DNA of 6,223 nucleotides from positions 1-6,223 of the forward strand of contig JAJDDS010000218.1 of NCBI GenBank assembly GCA_029260195.1, given 5' to 3'. Below, one piece after another: positions 1 through 4,117 of this stretch. Origin of the DNA: Phycisphaerae bacterium. Lineage in GTDB: Bacteria; Planctomycetota; Phycisphaerae; UBA1845. The translations under genes and the position numbers were made by a program. The number at the start of each line of letters is the position of its first letter. Position 1 is the first letter of the stretch. The notes under the pieces were generated by a model. The model searched no databases and was not told where the DNA came from. It saw nothing but the letters and a program-made list of their open reading frames with translations.

Positions 1-684
1 GTCACCGTCGAAATCGCCCGGACCCTGCGAGGGAATCACACCGGCAGCGACGATGTGCCCGACGAAATTCAATTGCGCCGTGTCCGGGCTTCCCGGTATG
101 AGCGGCACCGATAGGGCTGCGTCGATGAACAGGACCACGACGTCCCCCACGACCACGACCACGCCGGACATCGAGTCAGCCGTCCGCTCACCCAAAGAAC
201 TCAGATCGACCTGGTCGACGCAAGGAAGTCCCTGGCCTTGCAGCAGCGTGCAAGCCAATCCCGACGCCTCGTACGCGGCGGTCCCCGACGCGAGCGCCGG
301 AACCGTGAGAAACTCGAACACGCCCGTCACGTCCACCACGACCGGGCCGAAAGCCACCCCGGGGAATGGGTACATCAGCTCGACGTTCGTCGCCAGGACG
401 TCGATGGCACCGGCGCCGAAAATGATTTCGACGTAGAACTCCAACGGCTCGGTCAGAATGAAATGATAGTCGAGCAGGCTTATCGCGGTCGGATCGGTCG
501 GCGCGTCCAGTTCGATCGCCATCATCCCCGCGATCGGGGAAACGTCCGTGTCGCAAGCCCCCACGACGCACAACTCGAAATCCGCGAAGGACTGCACAGG
601 GTCGATCGTCAGCTCAGTGGGACCGACGCCTCGAACACCGGCCGCCGCCACACACAACACCACGCCAATTGCTAAACCACGCAT
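1..684 (-). CDS. Secreted beta-rich protein of unknown function, C-terminus beyond the window (GDFDGD motif at edge)
   Basis: The frame is open from an ATG at 684-682 through to base 1 (228 codons), so the gene is cut by the left edge. Residues 1 to about 19 (MRGLAIGVVLCVAAAGVRG) look like a signal peptide; C11 lacks a proper lipobox, so a lipoprotein is unlikely. The mature part is rich in alternating Val/Ile/Phe stretches typical of beta-sandwich secreted proteins. It has two close cysteine pairs (C39/C44 and C145/C155) that could form disulfides. The last visible residues, 223-228 (GDFDGD), match the start of the Ca-binding DxDGDG loop of dockerin type I/EF-hand repeats, which often end exported planctomycete proteins; that the repeat continues is inferred. 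An AGAGGA ribosome binding site lies 7 nt upstream. I do not recognise the main domain. The reading frame is well supported by the signal peptide, ribosome binding site and promoter-like sequence. Confidence 0.82.
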   Translation of the reverse strand, partial: MRGLAIGVVLCVAAAGVRGVGPTELTIDPVQSFADFELCVVGACDTDVSPIAGMMAIELDAPTDPTAISLLDYHFILTEPLEFYVEIIFGAGAIDVLATNVELMYPFPGVAFGPVVVDVTGVFEFLTVPALASGTAAYEASGLACTLLQGQGLPCVDQVDLSSLGERTADSMSGVVVVVGDVVVLFIDAALSVPLIPGSPDTAQLNFVGHIVAAGVIPSQGPGDFDGD

Positions 685-691
685 GCTTCGA

Positions 692-697
692 TCCTCT
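692..697 (-). promoter_or_regulatory. Ribosome binding site AGAGGA of the secreted protein gene
   Basis: Read on the minus strand, AGAGGA lies 7 nt before the ATG at 684-682. It is a good anti-16S match and fixes the start of the edge-truncated gene. Confidence 0.7.
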
Positions 698-712
698 GTC
701 GTCAAAACCCGC

Positions 713-730
713 CGGCCACCCTCGTGGCCG
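713..730 (-). other. Perfect 7-bp hairpin in the leader of the secreted protein gene
   Basis: CGGCCAC and GTGGCCG flank a 4-nt loop (GAGG on the minus strand), giving a perfect 7-bp GC-rich stem. On the minus strand it is followed by GCGGG and then only four T residues. It lies 120 nt after the HEAT gene stop and 28 nt before the start codon of the secreted protein. If the promoter proposed at 746-776 is real, the hairpin sits inside the 5' leader. It could be a weak terminator of HEAT read-through, a leader structure, or chance in GC-rich DNA. Confidence 0.4.
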
Positions 731-745
731 AGCCACCGAAACTCC

Positions 746-776
746 ATTGTAGCAGATTCCGCAACCTATCCGTCCA
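746..776 (-). promoter_or_regulatory. Candidate sigma70-like promoter with extended -10 for the secreted protein gene
   Basis: On the minus strand TGCTACAAT (754-746) matches an extended -10 (TGn plus TACAAT, five of six to TATAAT). A weak -35, TGGACG (776-771, four of six), lies 19 nt upstream. Initiation about 7 nt downstream would give a leader of about 55 nt that includes the hairpin and the AGAGGA site. The position in the 165-bp gap between two same-strand genes is sensible, and it suggests the secreted protein can be transcribed separately from the HEAT gene. Based on sequence match only. Confidence 0.45.
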
Positions 777-849
777 CCTTTCCGCCCTATTTGTTCCTAA
801 CGAGGGACATTCCGGCACGTCGCACGGTTCCAGCACAGCGCTACGCCGG

Positions 850-1743
850 TCAGGATCGCTCGATCGTACGGATGGCGCGCTCGGCCATGGCTTGGACGCC
901 GATGTCGTCCTCGTCCCGGGCGATCTGACGCAATCGCGGCAGCGCAGCCGACGCGCCGGGTCCGATCTCGCTCAACGCGTGAATGGCGGTCCGCCGCACC
1001 CAGGCGTGGGTGTCGTCGAGTCGCTTCACGATCGCCGGTACGGCGGGCGCGGCTGCGGGTCCGATCCGTCCCAGCGCCCACGTCGCCCGATCGCGAACCG
1101 GGTATTCGGTATCCTCGAGTGCCTTGGTGAGCGCAGCGGTCGCAGCCTTCGCCGTCTTGCCGATGGACCCCAATGCCCGCGCTGCCGCTGCCCGAACGGT
1201 CGCGTCGTCGTACGCCAGCAACTCGGTCAGCAGCGGAACCGCGTCAGCGCCGTCCGATCCGAGGGCGGCGATCACATCGGCTCCGGCGATGATCCCCGTG
1301 ACGTCGTGCTTGTCGAGAACGCGGACCATTTCGGGAACCGCGGCTTTGCCCATGGTCGTCAGCGCTTCGATAGTGTACGCGCGCACCGCGGCGGACGAGT
1401 CGTTCAACGCTTGCGCCAGCGCCGCGCCCGCGGCTGCATCCAGTGGCGAGATGTGTTTCAGTACATAGGCTGCGCTCGTGCGGGCGGTTTCCGACTCGTC
1501 ACGCAGAGCGCCGATCAACGCCGGGATGGCTTCCGGACCCCGCGCGCGCAGGGCCTGCTTCGCCCGCCAGCGAACTTGGGCGTCGTTGTCCTTCAGCGCG
1601 GCGATGAGATTCGCGGGGTCGTCTTTCTTGTCGTCCGCGCACGCGGCTTTCCCCGTCCCAGGCATCAGGGCTATCGCGACCGCCAGGAACCCGACTCCGA
1701 CCCCACCGACGCGACCCGCGCGTCGCGAGACCACAAATACCAT
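850..1743 (-). CDS. Secreted HEAT-repeat protein
   Basis: From the chosen ATG (1743-1741) the product is 297 residues. Residues 1-36 form an export signal: basic n-region (SRRAGR), hydrophobic core (about 13-27) and a cleavage-like ACA before DDKK. The RR pair only weakly resembles a Tat motif. Residues 43-297 are about eight tandem HEAT / PBS-lyase-like repeats of 31-34 residues, each a helix pair with a pattern like AVPxLxxxLxDxxxxVRxxAxxALGxIG. The alpha-solenoid fills the whole mature protein, with no catalytic domain, so a protein-binding role outside the cytoplasm is the likely job; the partner is unknown. The frame stays open to a GTG at 1794, with ATGs at 1761 and 1746. I prefer 1743 because GGAG lies 7 nt upstream and the signal peptide then starts normally. 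The GTG would begin only about 8 nt after the proposed -10. Divergent to the GH20 gene. Confidence 0.85.
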   Translation of the reverse strand: MVFVVSRRAGRVGGVGVGFLAVAIALMPGTGKAACADDKKDDPANLIAALKDNDAQVRWRAKQALRARGPEAIPALIGALRDESETARTSAAYVLKHISPLDAAAGAALAQALNDSSAAVRAYTIEALTTMGKAAVPEMVRVLDKHDVTGIIAGADVIAALGSDGADAVPLLTELLAYDDATVRAAAARALGSIGKTAKAATAALTKALEDTEYPVRDRATWALGRIGPAAAPAVPAIVKRLDDTHAWVRRTAIHALSEIGPGASAALPRLRQIARDEDDIGVQAMAERAIRTIERS

Positions 1744-1750
1744 CATCCTT

Positions 1751-1754
1751 CTCC
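1751..1754 (-). promoter_or_regulatory. Ribosome binding site GGAG that decides the HEAT gene start
   Basis: On the minus strand GGAG lies 7 nt before the ATG at 1743 and 4 nt before the ATG at 1746. The upstream alternatives at 1761 (ATG) and 1794 (GTG) have no comparable site, so the longer versions of the protein are less likely. Confidence 0.5.
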
Positions 1755-1801
1755 GTTTCATCTTGAGGATCGCTTGGATCGATCGCCGTTTCACGGTGAA
1801 T

Positions 1802-1807
1802 ATTGTA
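1802..1807 (-). promoter_or_regulatory. Candidate -10 element (TACAAT) for the HEAT gene
   Basis: TACAAT on the minus strand matches TATAAT at five of six positions and is identical to the -10 proposed for the next minus-strand gene. A TG dinucleotide directly precedes it, one base closer than a true extended -10. I find no good -35 at 16-18 nt. It would give a leader of about 50 nt to the ATG at 1743. No comparable promoter was found for the divergent GH20 gene in 1795-1953. Confidence 0.3.
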
Positions 1808-1953
1808 CACGACGGTCGGCGGGGTTTCGCTCACGATCCGCCGATTTCTCGGACTCCTTCGACGCCGCTCTGCACCGGCGGGGACTGCGGATCGGAATCG
1901 TCCCCGCCCGGTTCTCCTCGACGCCACGCGCCAATAGGGATACATAGACCCCC

Positions 1954-4029
1954 ATGATCACGCAACCCACCGAGATCGGACGCCGTCTCGGCGTGGCTGG
2001 ATGCTCCGCGCTGTTCGCCGCCATCTGGGCCTGCGCCGGGAGCGCCGTCGCGGGTCCAAAAATCAACGTCATGCCCCTGCCGGAACGGGTCAAGCCGGTG
2101 GCCGGTTCGCTCGTCATTGATGCGGAGTTCAAAATCGCGATCCGGGGCCACCGGGAATCAAGAATCGAGCGCGCAGCGGTTCGACTGATCGAGACGATTC
2201 GGACGCTCACCGGTATCCCGATCGAATCGCACGTCGGATACAACTACCGGAGGGCGACGCTTGTGATCGAATGCGGCGGACCGTGCGAGACGCGGCACGC
2301 CTTCGGCGAGGACGAATCCCACACACTCGAAATCACACCACAAGGCGCGACGCTGCGCGCCGCCAACCCCATCGGCGTGCTTCGTGGGCTGGCGACGTTT
2401 GCTCAACTCGTCGAAACCTCGTCGGAGGGGTTCGCCGTGACAGCCACCAATATCGACGATCGCCCGCGGTTCCCATGGCGCGGGTTGCTGATCGACGTCT
2501 GTCGGCACTGGCAGCCGATGGCGGTCATCAAGCGCAACCTCGACGGGATGGCGGCGGTCAAGCTCAACGTCCTCCATCTTCACCTGTCGGACGACCAGGC
2601 GTTTCGGGTCGGGAGCCGGCAATTCCCGCGCCTTCACCGCGACGGATCCGACGGGCACTTTTTCACGGCCGGTGATCTCCGCGAAATCGCGTCGTACGCG
2701 TACGACCGCGGTATCCGGGTGGTTCCCGAATTCGACATGCCGGGACACACCACGAGTTGGCTGGTCGGATATCCGGATCTGGCTGGTTCGTCGGGCGGGA
2801 TCACGCTGGAAACGACATGGGGCGTGTTCGACGGCTGCTTCGACCCCACGCGCGAAGAGCTGTACTCCTTCCTGGACACGTTCTTCGAAGAGATGACGGC
2901 GACATTTCGTGACCCGTTCTTCCACATTGGAGGCGACGAGGTGAACGGGGTGCTCTGGGACAAGAGCGCCACCGTGCGGTCGTTCCGGAAACGCACCGGC
3001 TTGTCGGACAATCGCGACCTCCAGGCGCATTTCAACAAGCGGGTGTCGGTCCTGCTCGAAAAGCGCGGGCGGAGCATGATCGGGTGGGACGAGATCTTGC
3101 ATCCCGACCTGCCGCCGGGAACGGTGATCCAATCATGGCGCGGCGGCGAATCGCTTGCCGACGCAGCCCGGCGGGGATTTCGCGGAATCCTATCGAACGG
3201 GTACTACCTCGACCACCTTCAGCCGGCGTCGTTCCATTATCAGGTGGACCCGCTGTCAGGCGGCGACGATTTGACACCGGACGAGCGTGCCCTCGTCCTC
3301 GGGGGCGAAGCGTGCATGTGGTCGGAATACGTCACACCGGAAACCATCGATTCGCGAATCTGGCCGCGTCTGGCTGCCATCGCCGAACGACTGTGGTCAC
3401 CGGGGAGCGTGACCGACGTCGACGACATGTATCGGCGCCTGGTCCATGTGAACCGGCATCTCGACATGCTCGGTTTGCGACACCGCGCGAACTACGTCCC
3501 GATGCTCGAGCGTCTCTCGGGGCGGCATCCGGTCGATGCGCTGAGGGTGCTGTGCGACGTGGTCGAGCCAGTCAAGAACTACGGGAGATCCGCGGCGCGG
3601 AGATACACGACGACGACGCCGCTCAACCGGCTGGTCGACGCCGCACGTCCTGAAAGCCAATCCGCGCGACGATTCTCCGTGCTGGTCGATCGGGCGTTGT
3701 CCGGCGGCGCGCATGGCCAGCCCGACCGTGTCCTCGCACGACATTGGCTTGACTTTTGGCGTAACAACCATGGCGCTCTGGCCGTCGTCATTCGGGACTC
3801 ATTCCTGCTGCGGGAAATCGAGCCGTTGTCGCGGGAACTCGCATCGCTGTCCGCGGTTGGCATCGAAGCGCTCGATTTCCTGGAACGGGGGGCGCCCCCC
3901 CCGGCAACGTGGTCCACAGCCCAGGTTGCACTGCTCGAGCGTGCCGGCCAACCGCAAGCCGAACTCACCCTCGCCATCATCCCAGCCATCCAGAAACTGG
4001 TTGCCGCCGCGGGGGAAATCTCCGATTAG
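1954..4029 (+). CDS. Secreted beta-N-acetylhexosaminidase, glycoside hydrolase family 20
   Basis: A 691-residue GH20 enzyme (EC 3.2.1.52 type) that removes terminal beta-linked GlcNAc/GalNAc by substrate-assisted catalysis. Residues 1-33 are a signal peptide ending AVA, so it acts in the periplasm, at the surface or outside. Residues about 38-165 are the GH20b N-terminal domain; about 170-485 are the (beta/alpha)8 barrel. The catalytic pair is D328-E329 in HIGGDEV. By analogy with the characterised Streptomyces enzyme, the substrate pocket is complete: R176, D213 or D214 (HLHLSDDQ), H265 (PGH), W378, W395, Y418/D420 (YYLD), W456 and E458. Residues about 490-691 are a mostly helical extension with no carbohydrate-binding module I recognise. 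An in-frame TAG at 1945-1947 makes ATG 1954 the first possible start; the nearest purine-rich site (AGGGA, 1936-1940) is 13 nt away, so initiation may be weak or independent of it. The exact natural substrate cannot be read from sequence. Confidence 0.96.
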   Translation: MITQPTEIGRRLGVAGCSALFAAIWACAGSAVAGPKINVMPLPERVKPVAGSLVIDAEFKIAIRGHRESRIERAAVRLIETIRTLTGIPIESHVGYNYRRATLVIECGGPCETRHAFGEDESHTLEITPQGATLRAANPIGVLRGLATFAQLVETSSEGFAVTATNIDDRPRFPWRGLLIDVCRHWQPMAVIKRNLDGMAAVKLNVLHLHLSDDQAFRVGSRQFPRLHRDGSDGHFFTAGDLREIASYAYDRGIRVVPEFDMPGHTTSWLVGYPDLAGSSGGITLETTWGVFDGCFDPTREELYSFLDTFFEEMTATFRDPFFHIGGDEVNGVLWDKSATVRSFRKRTGLSDNRDLQAHFNKRVSVLLEKRGRSMIGWDEILHPDLPPGTVIQSWRGGESLADAARRGFRGILSNGYYLDHLQPASFHYQVDPLSGGDDLTPDERALVLGGEACMWSEYVTPETIDSRIWPRLAAIAERLWSPGSVTDVDDMYRRLVHVNRHLDMLGLRHRANYVPMLERLSGRHPVDALRVLCDVVEPVKNYGRSAARRYTTTTPLNRLVDAARPESQSARRFSVLVDRALSGGAHGQPDRVLARHWLDFWRNNHGALAVVIRDSFLLREIEPLSRELASLSAVGIEALDFLERGAPPPATWSTAQVALLERAGQPQAELTLAIIPAIQKLVAAAGEISD
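3887..3902 (+). repeat. G6-CG-C8 homopolymer palindrome inside the GH20 gene
   Basis: Six G, then CG, then eight C. Bases 3887-3900 are a perfect palindrome. It encodes the end of ERGAPPP (residues 644-650) in the C-terminal extension. The frame is intact on both sides. Such a run is prone to slippage in replication and to sequencing indels. Confidence 0.9.
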
Positions 4030-4104
4030 GGTGGTTTTTCGCCCCATCGCCCACAACGGTTGGACCGCGACGTGCCTAATCGCCGATTTCAGTGGTGATA
4101 GACC

Positions 4105-4110
4105 GAGGTG
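4105..4110 (+). promoter_or_regulatory. Ribosome binding site GAGGTG fixing a GTG start
   Basis: GAGGTG is a strong anti-16S match placed 7 nt before GTG 4118. It decides the start of the FHA gene, which has no in-frame ATG nearby and whose frame is open back into the GH20 gene. Confidence 0.75.
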
Positions 4111-4117
4111 GGCGAAG

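Noticed and set aside
724..1947. 407-codon open frame on the plus strand opposite the HEAT gene
   Set aside because: It is antisense to a clear HEAT-repeat gene and its product is Arg/Gly-rich low-complexity sequence with no domain. Long antisense frames are expected in GC-rich DNA.
2158..3132. 324-codon open frame on the minus strand inside the GH20 gene
   Set aside because: The plus-strand GH20 frame carries all catalytic motifs here. The antisense product has no recognisable domain and no ribosome binding site supports it.
4030..4104. Possible terminator or promoter between the GH20 and FHA genes (GGTTTTTC after the stop, TTGGAC at 4060)
   Set aside because: The T-run has no stem in front of it, and TTGGAC has no usable -10 at a normal distance. 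I cannot support either.
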